From assembly GCF_009789555.1 (NCBI RefSeq), contig NZ_CP046902.1:3922001-3986000 (forward strand): a stretch of 64,000 nt of DNA. The letters are read 5' to 3'. Numbering within the stretch: the first letter of the stretch is position 1; each line of letters opens with the position of its first letter. Made by a program: the position numbers and the translations under genes. This DNA is from Stutzerimonas stutzeri. GTDB lineage: Bacteria > Pseudomonadota > Gammaproteobacteria > Pseudomonadales > Pseudomonadaceae. Of this stretch, positions 16,459 to 24,419 are shown one piece after another. The notes under the pieces were generated by a model. It had not been told where the DNA came from. It saw nothing but the letters and a program-made list of their open reading frames with translations, and did not search any database.

Positions 16459-16509
16459 ACTAGTGCCAGGCCCTGCAAATGCCAATTGGGTGAAACAACA
16501 ATATTTTTG

Positions 16510-17562
16510 TCACGCTGTGTCATCGTCGAAGAGGTCGCCTACTGGCGAATCGCCCATGCGTTTGGGCAGGTTCAGCCCGAAGTGCAGGTAGGCGTGGCGA
16601 GTGACCACCCGCCCTCGCGGCGTGCGCATGATGTAGCCCTGCTGGATGAGATAAGGCTCGAGAACATCCTCGATGGTATGACGCTCTTCACTGATGGCGG
16701 CGGCGAGGCTGTCGATGCCCACAGGGCCGCCGTCGAACTTCTCGATCAGGGTCAGCAGGAGACGACGATCCTGATGGTCCAGGCCCCGCTCGTCGACATC
16801 CAGCATGTTCAGCGCGAGATCGGCGGTTTGCCGGCTGATCTCGCCATTGCCGCGGACCTCGGCAAAATCGCGCACCCTGCGCAGAAGCCGGTTGCCGATC
16901 CGCGGCGTACCGCGGGCGCGACGGGCAATCTCCAGCGCGCCCTCGGCTTCGATGGGCAAACCGAGAATACCGGCCGACCGCGTCACGATCGTTGCCAGGT
17001 CCGCCGTGGAGTAGAACTCGAGGCGCTGCACAATGCCGAATCGATCACGCAGTGGGTTGGTGAGCATGCCGGCCCGGGTGGTCGCCCCGACCAGCGTGAA
17101 GGGCGGCAGGTCGAGTTTGATCGAGCGGGCGGCAGGTCCTTCGCCGATCATGATGTCGAGCTGGAAATCCTCCATCGCGGGATAAAGCACTTCCTCGACG
17201 ATGGGCGACAAGCGGTGAATCTCGTCGACGAACAGGACATCACCTTCTTCCAGGTTGGTCAGCAGCGCAGCCAGATCGCCCGGACGCTCGAGAACCGGCC
17301 CCGACGTACTTTTGATCGAGACGCCCATCTCCTGGGCGATGATGTTCGCCAGCGTAGTCTTGCCAAGCCCCGGCGGACCGAAGATCAAGGTGTGGTCGAG
17401 GGCTTCCTTGCGGGCCCGAGCGGCGCGAATGAACAAGTCCATCTGTTCGCGCACGACAGGCTGTCCGATGTATTCGGCCAGGCTCAGCGGACGGATGGCG
17501 CGGTCGAATTGCTCTTCGCGGTCACGACCGGTGGCGGTAATCAGACGATCAGCTTCGATCAC
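16510..17562 (-). CDS. ruvB: Holliday junction branch migration ATPase RuvB
   Basis: 350 residues: AAA+ ATPase with Walker A GPPGLGKTTL (about 58-67), Walker B VDEIH, sensor ATTRAGML and a C-terminal winged helix. RuvB hexamers drive branch migration with RuvA. The start codon is GTG (17560-17562), overlapping the ruvA TAG stop as TAGTG. It is last in the ruvC-ruvA-ruvB operon, which probably responds to DNA damage through a LexA box upstream of ruvC. Confidence 0.98.
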   Translation of the reverse strand: MIEADRLITATGRDREEQFDRAIRPLSLAEYIGQPVVREQMDLFIRAARARKEALDHTLIFGPPGLGKTTLANIIAQEMGVSIKSTSGPVLERPGDLAALLTNLEEGDVLFVDEIHRLSPIVEEVLYPAMEDFQLDIMIGEGPAARSIKLDLPPFTLVGATTRAGMLTNPLRDRFGIVQRLEFYSTADLATIVTRSAGILGLPIEAEGALEIARRARGTPRIGNRLLRRVRDFAEVRGNGEISRQTADLALNMLDVDERGLDHQDRRLLLTLIEKFDGGPVGIDSLAAAISEERHTIEDVLEPYLIQQGYIMRTPRGRVVTRHAYLHFGLNLPKRMGDSPVGDLFDDDTA

Positions 17563-18167
17563 TAGACCATTCCCTTGAGTGCACGGCGGATCAGGTCTTC
17601 ACTGCTCAAATCGTCTTCCTGTACGGCGGATACGGCACGACTGGCCTCCTGCGGCTTGAAGCCCAGGGAAATCAAGGCGCTTACGGCGTCATTCTCGGCG
17701 CTTGAGACTGCCACAGTTCCACGAGGTTCCACCACCAAGGTGGCGATGGACGGCATGGTCTCCCAGGCCTTGAAACGATCCTTGAGTTCGACCAGCAAGC
17801 GCTCGGCGGTCTTCTTGCCGACACCGGGTATCTTCACCAGCACGGAGGTATCCTGCGCCTGGACACAGCGCACCAGCTCATCGACCTCGAGGCCGGACAT
17901 CAGCGCCAGCGCCAGCTTCGGGCCCACACCGTTGAGACGGATCAACTCGCGGAACAGCTCACGATCACGCTTTTCCGCAAAGCCATACAGCAGATGCGCA
18001 TCTTCACGCACCACCAGATGAGTGTGCAGCGTGACCGTTTCGCCTACGGCGGGCAGGCGATACAGGGTCGTCATCGGCACCTCGACCTCATAGCCGACGC
18101 CGTTCGCGTCCAGTATCAGGTGAGGCGGCTGTTTCTCAGCCAGGATGCCGCGCAAACGTCCAATCAC
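17562..18167 (-). CDS. ruvA: Holliday junction DNA-binding protein RuvA
   Basis: 201 residues with an OB-fold N-terminal domain (MIGRLRGILAEKQPPHLILD), helix-hairpin-helix motifs (LIRLNGVGPKLALALMSGL and LVKIPGVGKKTAERLLVELK) and a C-terminal RuvB-binding domain ending in LSSEDLIRRALKGMV. It binds four-way junctions as a tetramer. It follows ruvC after 89 bp and overlaps ruvB. Confidence 0.98.
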   Translation of the reverse strand: MIGRLRGILAEKQPPHLILDANGVGYEVEVPMTTLYRLPAVGETVTLHTHLVVREDAHLLYGFAEKRDRELFRELIRLNGVGPKLALALMSGLEVDELVRCVQAQDTSVLVKIPGVGKKTAERLLVELKDRFKAWETMPSIATLVVEPRGTVAVSSAENDAVSALISLGFKPQEASRAVSAVQEDDLSSEDLIRRALKGMV

Positions 18168-18256
18168 TAACTCTCTCCTCTTCCGTCCGACAGGCCCCGG
18201 CCTGGCCGAACCATTCGATCAGCACCACGATTCGGCGAACGACTCGCGCGACAGCC

Positions 18257-18781
18257 TCACAACCGCAGGCGCCCGCTGCGACGCTTGGCCCCGGCCAGAC
18301 CATGCGGGATCAGGCTTTGCCGATGATGGGCATGGCACAGAGCGATCGCCAGGGCGTCGGACGCATCGATCTGCGGTTTCTGCACCAGCTTGAGCAGGTG
18401 CATCACCATCATCTGGACTTGCTGTTTGTCGGCCCCACCCGTTCCGGCGATGGCCTGTTTGACCTGCGTGGCGGTGTACTCGGCGATGTCCAGGCCCTGC
18501 TCCGCGGCCGCCACGATCGCGGCGCCACGCGCCTGCCCGAGCTTCAACGCAGAGTCGGCGTTGCGCGCCATGAAAACCTGCTCGATCCCCATGGTCACCG
18601 GGCCGTGCAGGCGAATGACCTCACTGACGCCAACGAATACCGCTTGCAAACGAGCCGACAGCTCGCCGCTGCCGGTACGGATACAGCCGGACGCCACGTA
18701 CTCGCAGTGGCGGCCCGTATCGCGCACCACGCCATAACCGGTAATACGTGAGCCGGGGTCGATCCCCAGGATAAGCGTCAT
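18257..18781 (-). CDS. ruvC: Crossover junction endodeoxyribonuclease RuvC
   Basis: 174-residue Holliday junction resolvase with the catalytic acidic residues in GIDPGS (Asp7), MGIEQVF (Glu) and DASDALAIALCHAHH (Asp pair). It cuts symmetric strands of the junction after RuvAB migration. It is the first gene of the ruvCAB operon. A LexA-type palindrome lies 13-28 bases before its ATG and overlaps the likely transcription start. Confidence 0.98.
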   Translation of the reverse strand: MTLILGIDPGSRITGYGVVRDTGRHCEYVASGCIRTGSGELSARLQAVFVGVSEVIRLHGPVTMGIEQVFMARNADSALKLGQARGAAIVAAAEQGLDIAEYTATQVKQAIAGTGGADKQQVQMMVMHLLKLVQKPQIDASDALAIALCHAHHRQSLIPHGLAGAKRRSGRLRL

Positions 18782-18793
18782 GCCGTTGCCATA

Positions 18794-18809
18794 CTGTCTA
18801 TTTATCCAG
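18794..18809 (-). promoter_or_regulatory. LexA (SOS) box at the ruvCAB promoter
   Basis: CTGTCTATTTATCCAG fits the CTG-N10-CAG form and matches 13 of 16 positions of the E. coli-type consensus CTGTATATATATACAG. On the coding strand TATACT (reverse complement of 18815-18820) lies just upstream as a probable -10, so the box would cover the start of transcription. LexA control of ruv genes is known in other gammaproteobacteria; here it is inferred. Confidence 0.7.
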
Positions 18810-18875
18810 CCGCCAGTATAAGGAGCTCATTGAACGACGGCCAGTGGCATGACGGGACATCACGCCCGAGCCAAA

Positions 18876-18910
18876 TAAAAAGCCGGAAGCACCGAACGGC
18901 GGCTTCCGGC
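18876..18910 (-). terminator. Terminator after yebC
   Basis: GCCGGAAGC pairs with GCTTCCGGC (18882-18890 with 18902-18910), followed in the minus direction by CTTTTTATTT. It separates yebC from ruvCAB, which therefore needs its own promoter. Confidence 0.75.
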
Positions 18911-18930
18911 CCTGGGACCGACGCTGCGGA

Positions 18931-19677
18931 TCAGTCCAGCTGCTCCATGATGTCGTCCGGGATTTCAGCGTTGTGATAGACGTTCTGCACGTCATCCAGA
19001 TCTTCCAGCGCATCGATCAGGCGCAACACTTTCTGCGCGGTTTCGAGATCGGAGACCGGAGCGGCGATCGAGGGAATCATGGCGATGTCCGCTTCCTCGG
19101 CCTTGAAACCGGCTGCGCTCAGCGCTTCGTTGACCGAATGGAAATCGGCAAAGCCTGTGGACACCAGCGCCGAGCCGTCCTCGCCCATTTCCACGTCGTC
19201 AGCGCCGGCCTCCAGCGCCGCTTCCATCAGTGCATCCTCGTCGACGCCGGCCGCGAAGCTGATCTGCCCCTTGCGGTCGAACATGTAGGCCACCGAGCCG
19301 TCGGTACCCAGGTTTCCGCCGTGCTTGCTGAAGGCATGGCGCACCTCCGCCGCGGTACGGTTGCGGTTGTCGGTCATCGCTTCGACGATGATGGCTACGC
19401 CGCTGGGCGCGTAACCTTCGTAGGTCAACTCCGCCATGTTGTCGGCTTCGTTGGTACCGGCCCCGCGCGCAATGGCGCGATCGATGGTGTCACGAGTCAT
19501 ATTGGCGACCAGCGCCTTGTCCACGGCCAGACGCAGGCGTGGGTTGTCGGCGGGAACCGCCCCACTCTTCGCAGCGACGGTCAACTCACGGATGAGCTTG
19601 GTGAAGATCTTGCCGCGCTTGGCGTCCTGGCGCCCCTTGCGGTGCTTGATGTTGGCCCATTTGGAATGACCAGCCAT
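18931..19677 (-). CDS. yebC: YebC/TACO1-family protein
   Basis: 248 residues, the full-length family. It begins MAGHSKWANIKHRKGRQDAK and has three domains typical of YebC. Older literature calls members transcriptional regulators (PmpR in P. aeruginosa), while more recent work links the family to translation of polyproline stretches; I cannot separate these from sequence. It follows aspS by 78 bp on the same strand and precedes ruvC, a conserved order, and ends at a clear terminator. Confidence 0.95.
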   Translation of the reverse strand: MAGHSKWANIKHRKGRQDAKRGKIFTKLIRELTVAAKSGAVPADNPRLRLAVDKALVANMTRDTIDRAIARGAGTNEADNMAELTYEGYAPSGVAIIVEAMTDNRNRTAAEVRHAFSKHGGNLGTDGSVAYMFDRKGQISFAAGVDEDALMEAALEAGADDVEMGEDGSALVSTGFADFHSVNEALSAAGFKAEEADIAMIPSIAAPVSDLETAQKVLRLIDALEDLDDVQNVYHNAEIPDDIMEQLD

Positions 19678-19722
19678 AACTGCCTCCCTTTCTGATCAAC
19701 TTTTCATCTTGCTGGAAACCAA

Positions 19723-19744
19723 GAGCCCAGGTTTCCCTGGGCTC
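19723..19744 (-). terminator. Weak hairpin after aspS
   Basis: GAGCCCAG pairs with CTGGGCTC (19723-19730 with 19737-19744), loop GTTTCC, just beyond the aspS stop. No proper T-tract follows, so it may be an attenuator or RNA end rather than a full terminator. Confidence 0.4.
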
Positions 19745-19755
19745 CGATGCCGCCG

Positions 19756-21531
19756 TTATTCGGCCTTGGGCTGCTCGCGCAGGCGAATGTGCAGCTCTCG
19801 CAACGCCTTGGCATCCACCGCGCCCGGCGCCTGGGTCATGACATCCGCGGCGCTCTGGGTTTTCGGGAAGGCGATCACTTCGCGAATCGACTGGGCGCCG
19901 GTCATCAGCATCACCAGACGATCGAGACCGAACGCCAGACCGCCATGCGGCGGCGCGCCATATTTCAACGCGTCGAGCAGGAAGCCGAACTTCTCGTTCT
20001 GCTCCGCTTCGTCGATGCCGAGAATGCGGAACACGGTCTGCTGCATTTCCTTTCGATGGATACGGATCGAGCCACCGCCCAGTTCGGTGCCGTTGAGCAC
20101 CATGTCATAGGCTCGTGACAGCGCACCGGCCGGATTGGCCTCAAGCTCTGCAGGCGAGCATTGGGGCGCGGTGAACGGATGATGCAGCGCGGAAAGCGAG
20201 CCGTCATCGTTCTCCTCGAACATCGGGAAGTCAACGACCCACATGGGCGCCCACTCACAGGTCAGCAGGCTCAGGTCATGGCCCAGCTTGATACGCAGCG
20301 CGCCCAGCGCTTCGGAGACGATCTTGGCCTTGTCCGCGCCGAAGAAGACGATATCGCCATCGACCGCGCCCACGCGGTCGAGGATCACGTTGAGCTTGTC
20401 TTCCGGGATGTTCTTGACGATCGGAGACTGCAAGCCTTCGACGCCTTTGGCGCGCTCGTTGACCTTGATGTATGCCAGGCCCTTGGCACCGTAGATGCCG
20501 ACGAACTTGGTGTAATCGTCGATCTGCTTGCGCGGCATGCTCGCCCCGCCCGGTACGCGCAGCGCCGCAACGCGGCACTTCGGATCGTTGGCCGGACCGC
20601 TGAATACCTTGAACTCGACCTGCTGCAGCTGATCGGCGACGTCGACCAGCTCCAGTGGGATACGAAGATCCGGCTTGTCCGAACCATAACGACGCATGGC
20701 TTCTTCGAATGGCATGTGCGGGAATTCGCCGAACTCGACGCCCAACACTTCCTTGAACAGCTTGCGCACCATGCCTTCGGTGATACCGATGATGTCGGAC
20801 TCGTCGAGGAAGCTGGTCTCGATGTCGATCTGAGTGAATTCAGGCTGGCGATCGGCACGCAGGTCTTCGTCGCGGAAGCACTTGGCGATCTGATAATAGC
20901 GATCGAAGCCGGCAACCATCAGCAACTGCTTGAACAGCTGGGGCGACTGCGGCAGCGCGAAGAAACTGCCGGGATGCGTGCGGCTGGGGACCAGATAGTC
21001 GCGCGCGCCTTCCGGCGTGGCACGCGTCAGGATCGGCGTTTCCACGTCGAGGAAGCCGTTTTCGTCCAGGTAACGGCGGATGCTGGTGGTAATGCTCGAG
21101 CGCAGCTTGAGCTTCTCGGCCATTTCCGGCCGGCGCAGGTCGATGAAACGATAGCGCAGCCGCGTTTCTTCACCGACATCGCTGTACTCGTTGAGGGGGA
21201 ACGGCGGCGTTTCCGCTTCGTTCAGCACTTCGAGCGCGTATCCCAGCACTTCGATCGCACCCGACGCCATGTTCGGGTTGACCGCGCCGGCCGGGCGCAG
21301 ACGCACCTTGCCGGTGATCTTGATGACATATTCGCTGCGCACCTTGTCCGCCGCGGCGAAGGTTTCGGCACGATCAGGGTCGAACACCACCTGCGCCAGG
21401 CCTTCACGGTCACGCACATCGAGGAAAATGACCCCGCCGTGGTCGCGACGGCGGTGAACCCAACCGCAAAGAGTAATTTCCTGGCCGTCCAGGCTTTCGT
21501 TCAACTGGCCGCAATAATGGCTGCGCATCAT
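19756..21531 (-). CDS. aspS: Aspartyl-tRNA synthetase (probably non-discriminating Asp/Asn type)
   Basis: 591-residue class II synthetase: an anticodon-binding OB domain (about 1-105), catalytic motif 2 CFRDEDLRADRQPEFTQID, the bacterial GAD insertion domain (about 290-420) and motif 3 GLAFGLDRLVMLMTG. The sequence and length match the P. aeruginosa enzyme as I recall it, which also charges tRNA-Asn; that extra specificity is an inference. The first of two adjacent ATG codons (21529-21531) was taken. A long leader with a hairpin (21623-21655) and a TATAAT box at 21712-21717 lies upstream. Confidence 0.97.
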   Translation of the reverse strand: MMRSHYCGQLNESLDGQEITLCGWVHRRRDHGGVIFLDVRDREGLAQVVFDPDRAETFAAADKVRSEYVIKITGKVRLRPAGAVNPNMASGAIEVLGYALEVLNEAETPPFPLNEYSDVGEETRLRYRFIDLRRPEMAEKLKLRSSITTSIRRYLDENGFLDVETPILTRATPEGARDYLVPSRTHPGSFFALPQSPQLFKQLLMVAGFDRYYQIAKCFRDEDLRADRQPEFTQIDIETSFLDESDIIGITEGMVRKLFKEVLGVEFGEFPHMPFEEAMRRYGSDKPDLRIPLELVDVADQLQQVEFKVFSGPANDPKCRVAALRVPGGASMPRKQIDDYTKFVGIYGAKGLAYIKVNERAKGVEGLQSPIVKNIPEDKLNVILDRVGAVDGDIVFFGADKAKIVSEALGALRIKLGHDLSLLTCEWAPMWVVDFPMFEENDDGSLSALHHPFTAPQCSPAELEANPAGALSRAYDMVLNGTELGGGSIRIHRKEMQQTVFRILGIDEAEQNEKFGFLLDALKYGAPPHGGLAFGLDRLVMLMTGAQSIREVIAFPKTQSAADVMTQAPGAVDAKALRELHIRLREQPKAE

Positions 21532-21908
21532 GGTGAGGTTCGCTTCTCGTATCTTGGAAATTCGTTGGGTCGCTCGACTCGCGACTGGGCAGACGGCGCT
21601 TTCGCGGCATTCCGTCCGAATTGGTCACTCATCGACACTGAAAGGGCGAGTGACCGGCATCAAGCGCGGCCCTACCCGTACGGCAAACAAGCCGCCCGAC
21701 ACAAGCGCGGGATTATATCGACATAATCGCCTCAACGCAGCCGGCGACCGATAGTCTTGGCGATGGACGTGATCATCGACGCGGAGTGAAACCAACCTCG
21801 TCCGCGAGCTTCAAACCATCAGATTATGATTGGCGACAGTGCGCCACTCACCATGCGCGCTCATTTTCTGGCATAACTGTCTATGAATTCATCAAACGGG
21901 AGACAACC
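21532..21908. other. Divergent intergenic region between aspS and dps
   Basis: No gene seen. On the minus strand TATAAT (21712-21717) is a probable -10 for aspS with a poor -35; it would give a leader of about 170 bases. Within that leader GGTCACTC and GAGTGACC (21623-21630 and 21648-21655) form an 8-bp inverted repeat. GATTAT and ATAATC (21711-21716 and 21723-21728) also form an inverted pair over the -10. On the dps side no convincing promoter or OxyR/Fur site was recognised. Confidence 0.45.
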
Positions 21909-22379
21909 ATGGAAATCAATATTGGTATCGCCGAACAGGATCGTGCAGCAATCGCGGAGGGTTTGTCCCGCCTGCTGGCCGACACCTATACGCTGTACCT
22001 CAAGACACACAACTTCCATTGGAACGTAACAGGGCCGATGTTCAACACCCTGCACACGATGTTCGAGACCCAGTACACCGAACTGGCCGTCGCCGTCGAT
22101 GATATCGCCGAGCGCATCCGCGCACTGGGCTTCCCGGCGCCAGGCACCTATGCCGCCTATGCCAAGCTGTCTTCGATCAAGGAACAGGAAGGCATTCCCG
22201 CCGCCGAAGACATGATCAAACTGCTGGTCGAGGGACAGGAAGCGGTCGTTCGCACCGCACGCGGCATCTTTCCGCTACTGGAAAAGGTCAGTGACGAACC
22301 CACCGCCGACCTTCTGACCCAGCGCATGCAGGTACATGAGAAGACAGCCTGGATGCTGCGCAGCCTGCTGGCGGCCTGA
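21909..22379 (+). CDS. Dps-family ferritin-like DNA protection protein
   Basis: 156 residues. The Dps ferroxidase signature is visible: YLKTHNFHWNVTGPMFNTLH followed by QYTELAVAVDDIAERIRALG. Dps dodecamers oxidise Fe2+ with H2O2 and store the iron, protecting DNA. The ATG at 21909 (MEINIGIAEQ) follows GGGAGACAACC; a longer upstream frame is not family-like. It is a single gene with a long hairpin 24 bp after the stop. Expression under oxidative or starvation stress is expected from the family but no operator is visible. Confidence 0.93.
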   Translation: MEINIGIAEQDRAAIAEGLSRLLADTYTLYLKTHNFHWNVTGPMFNTLHTMFETQYTELAVAVDDIAERIRALGFPAPGTYAAYAKLSSIKEQEGIPAAEDMIKLLVEGQEAVVRTARGIFPLLEKVSDEPTADLLTQRMQVHEKTAWMLRSLLAA

Positions 22380-22402
22380 TACCCGACTTTTGACCCGGCG
22401 TT

Positions 22403-22432
22403 ACGGGATAGCCGCGACCGCGGCTATCCCGT
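22403..22432 (+). terminator. Strong hairpin after dps
   Basis: A 14-bp inverted repeat (22403-22416 with 22419-22432) with almost no spacer. It has no T-tract, so it may act as a transcript-stabilising 3' end or operator-like palindrome instead of a classic terminator. Confidence 0.5.
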
Positions 22433-22645
22433 GGACCCCGTCAAGCTCCCATCGCCGGTCACCCGGACCGCCCATCCCGCCGTCGTCCCTGCCGCAAGTC
22501 ATTTGAGCGGCGCCCTCCTTTACTGTTAAATACGCGCGCCGCAGGCTGGCACCATCAAATACGAGCGACCGTTTATTCACGCTCAGTTTCCAATTGCCCA
22601 GCGCCTGTCGGCTTCTGCCGTACTATTTAACTGTGAGTCATACGA

Positions 22646-23281
22646 ATGCTTAAGATCATCCATGTATTAACGGGCGTCGCTGCGCTGGCGCTGTCATTCA
22701 TCCCCAGCCTGACGGGCGCAATGCCCGTGCTGTTGCAACCTGACGCATTGGCCCTGATGTTTCTGGGTCTGCTGAACGTACAGTTCGCTTCATCGGCACA
22801 ACGCACGATCGGCGCGCGGGGCCGCCCCGTCCTGGTAGCCGCCGGCGTATTGCTGATCGCCGCGGTTGTGGTGCAGGCGGCGATAACGCTGATTCCGGTC
22901 GCCGCGATCGCAGGCCAACCAGCCACCCTCGTCAGCCTGATGCTGGCCTTCGTTGCCGTACTGCTGCAGCTGGCGACCAGCCAGTCGAACGAGGCAGGCA
23001 CCGCTAGCCGCAGCCCCTCGCCCAATACCCGCAAAAGCCAGCCCAAACGCGTCGCACCACCAGCAGCCGGGCGCGAGACGGGCACGGTGAAGTGGTTCAA
23101 CACCTCGAAAGGCTTCGGCTTCATTTCCCGGGACAGTGGCGACGACGTGTTCGTCCACTTCCGAGCCATTCGAGGCGAAGGCCACCGCGTGCTGGTTGAA
23201 GGTCAACGGGTCGAGTTCACTATCATGATGCGCGACAAGGGCCTGCAGGCCGAGGACGTTGTCGCAACCCAGCCGAACTGA
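22646..23281 (+). CDS. Membrane protein with C-terminal cold-shock domain
   Basis: 211 residues. Three or four hydrophobic segments fill residues 1-110 (about 4-24, 34-48, 62-85 and 94-110), followed by a Ser/Pro/Lys linker (about 111-142) and a cold-shock domain (145-208) with RNP1 KGFGFI and the conserved VKWFN and DVFVHF motifs. The domain binds single-stranded RNA or DNA, so the protein would tether nucleic-acid binding to the inner membrane. A similar gene lies beside dps in P. aeruginosa (PA0961, from memory). The start at 22646 has a weak ribosome site. Function is not established. Confidence 0.85.
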   Translation: MLKIIHVLTGVAALALSFIPSLTGAMPVLLQPDALALMFLGLLNVQFASSAQRTIGARGRPVLVAAGVLLIAAVVVQAAITLIPVAAIAGQPATLVSLMLAFVAVLLQLATSQSNEAGTASRSPSPNTRKSQPKRVAPPAAGRETGTVKWFNTSKGFGFISRDSGDDVFVHFRAIRGEGHRVLVEGQRVEFTIMMRDKGLQAEDVVATQPN

Positions 23282-23322
23282 CACCCACGCGCCAGACTGG
23301 CGATTGCGCTTGCGCCGCCTTG

Positions 23323-23529
23323 TTAATAGTGCGGCGGAGGCGCTTCGTCCTCTTCTCCCCCCATCCGGCTCTGCATGTCCTCCTGCCGTCTGGCAAGAAT
23401 TCCCACCTGTGCCTGCAGGCGCTCGACGGTGCGCTGCTGGGCAATCAGCACGTCATTGAGGGTTTGGATCGTATCGTCCTGAAACGCCAGGCGCGCTTCG
23501 AGATCGGTGATGCGTTGTTCCAACTCCAT
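23323..23529 (-). CDS. slyX: SlyX family protein
   Basis: 68 residues, mostly coiled coil with heptads (ELEQRITDLEARLAFQDDTI), ending in a Pro-rich tail PPPHY. SlyX proteins are of unknown function. The ATG at 23527-23529 was preferred over a TTG five codons upstream because AGGATGA lies at the right distance and the TTG overlaps the stop of the preceding HIT gene. It begins 4 bp after that gene, indicating cotranscription. Confidence 0.88.
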   Translation of the reverse strand: MELEQRITDLEARLAFQDDTIQTLNDVLIAQQRTVERLQAQVGILARRQEDMQSRMGGEEDEAPPPHY

Positions 23530-23533
23530 AAGG

Positions 23534-23956
23534 TCATCCTGCAAAACGAAAGTGATCGGTCAGCACCATCTTCAGCTTCTGCCTGACAGCATCGGCCTGC
23601 GCCGCGTCATAGGGCTTCGCCGGCGCACGTCCCCAGACAGGCGCCGGCCAGGACGCATCGTCCCGGCGCCGGGCGATGACGTGCACGTGCAACTGGCTGA
23701 CGACGTTACCCAGGGTCGCGACATTCATCTTGTCGGCACCGAAGGTGTCTTTCACCGTTTCGGCCAGGGCGGTCGCTTCCTGCCATAGCGCTTGCTGATC
23801 CGTCGGGTCCAACTGAAACAGCTCACTGACCTCCTCGCGGCGCGGTACGAGAATGAACCAGGGATAGCTGGCATCGTTCATCAGCAGCAATCGGCACAGC
23901 GGAAAATCGCCCAGGTATAAAGTGTCCTGCTCCAGCCGTGAATCGAGAACAAACAT
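23534..23956 (-). CDS. HIT-domain nucleotide-binding protein
   Basis: 140 residues. The histidine-triad motif reads SQLHVHVIARR, so the first His of the canonical triad is Gln while the nucleophilic His is kept, which is usual for this bacterial subgroup. Such proteins hydrolyse nucleotide phosphoramidates or dinucleotides; the substrate is unknown. The start MFVLDSRLEQDTLYLGDFPL at 23956 has an AGGAGCGCC ribosome site. It is followed by slyX and divergent from oprD. Confidence 0.88.
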   Translation of the reverse strand: MFVLDSRLEQDTLYLGDFPLCRLLLMNDASYPWFILVPRREEVSELFQLDPTDQQALWQEATALAETVKDTFGADKMNVATLGNVVSQLHVHVIARRRDDASWPAPVWGRAPAKPYDAAQADAVRQKLKMVLTDHFRFAG

Positions 23957-24419
23957 AACGGCGCTCCTGTTGTTATCTTGAAACCAGCACGGCACTTGGC
24001 CGCGCCTGATCATCCCGCAAGAATACTCCAACGCCTGCCCGCCAACACCCAGCCGACGACGCACCAACTTGGAGCGCTTGCATCCCGCCATCGCCCAGCT
24101 TTAGCGCGGAACCACTTCGGCAAAGCCTATAGAACGCGGTAAATCATCAGCTTTCGCTATTTGTGCACGGTTATTGCTTTAAAGCAAAAAAGCGGTAAAT
24201 GAAGGGGGAGAAAAACGGAAATAGCTGGGTTAAGCTTGCTGGCGCTAGTTTCCCCAGCTACACAGTAATTCTCGGAAACAAATTCCAGGGCTTGCTGCAG
24301 GTTTCGACCAGCTAGGCAAACAAGGACTGAAATTGAGCTTGTATACCGAAAATAAAGATGCCTCTTTCCGGCGCACGCAGGAAAGCAAGCACCAATTTGA
24401 AACCAAAGGAGCAATCACT
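23957..24419. other. Intergenic region upstream of the OprD-family porin gene
   Basis: 463 bp with no recognised gene. AT content rises from about 24120. It holds a perfect 14-bp palindrome TTGCTTTAAAGCAA (24174-24187) and an 8-bp inverted repeat TAGCTGGG/CCCAGCTA (24222-24229 with 24253-24260). A strong ribosome site AAAGGAG lies at about 24405-24411. The region should contain the porin promoter and its operators, but no clear -35/-10 pair was found. Confidence 0.5.

Noticed and set aside
20161..21726. Long plus-strand open frame across aspS
   Set aside because: Antisense to a complete synthetase and without recognisable domains.
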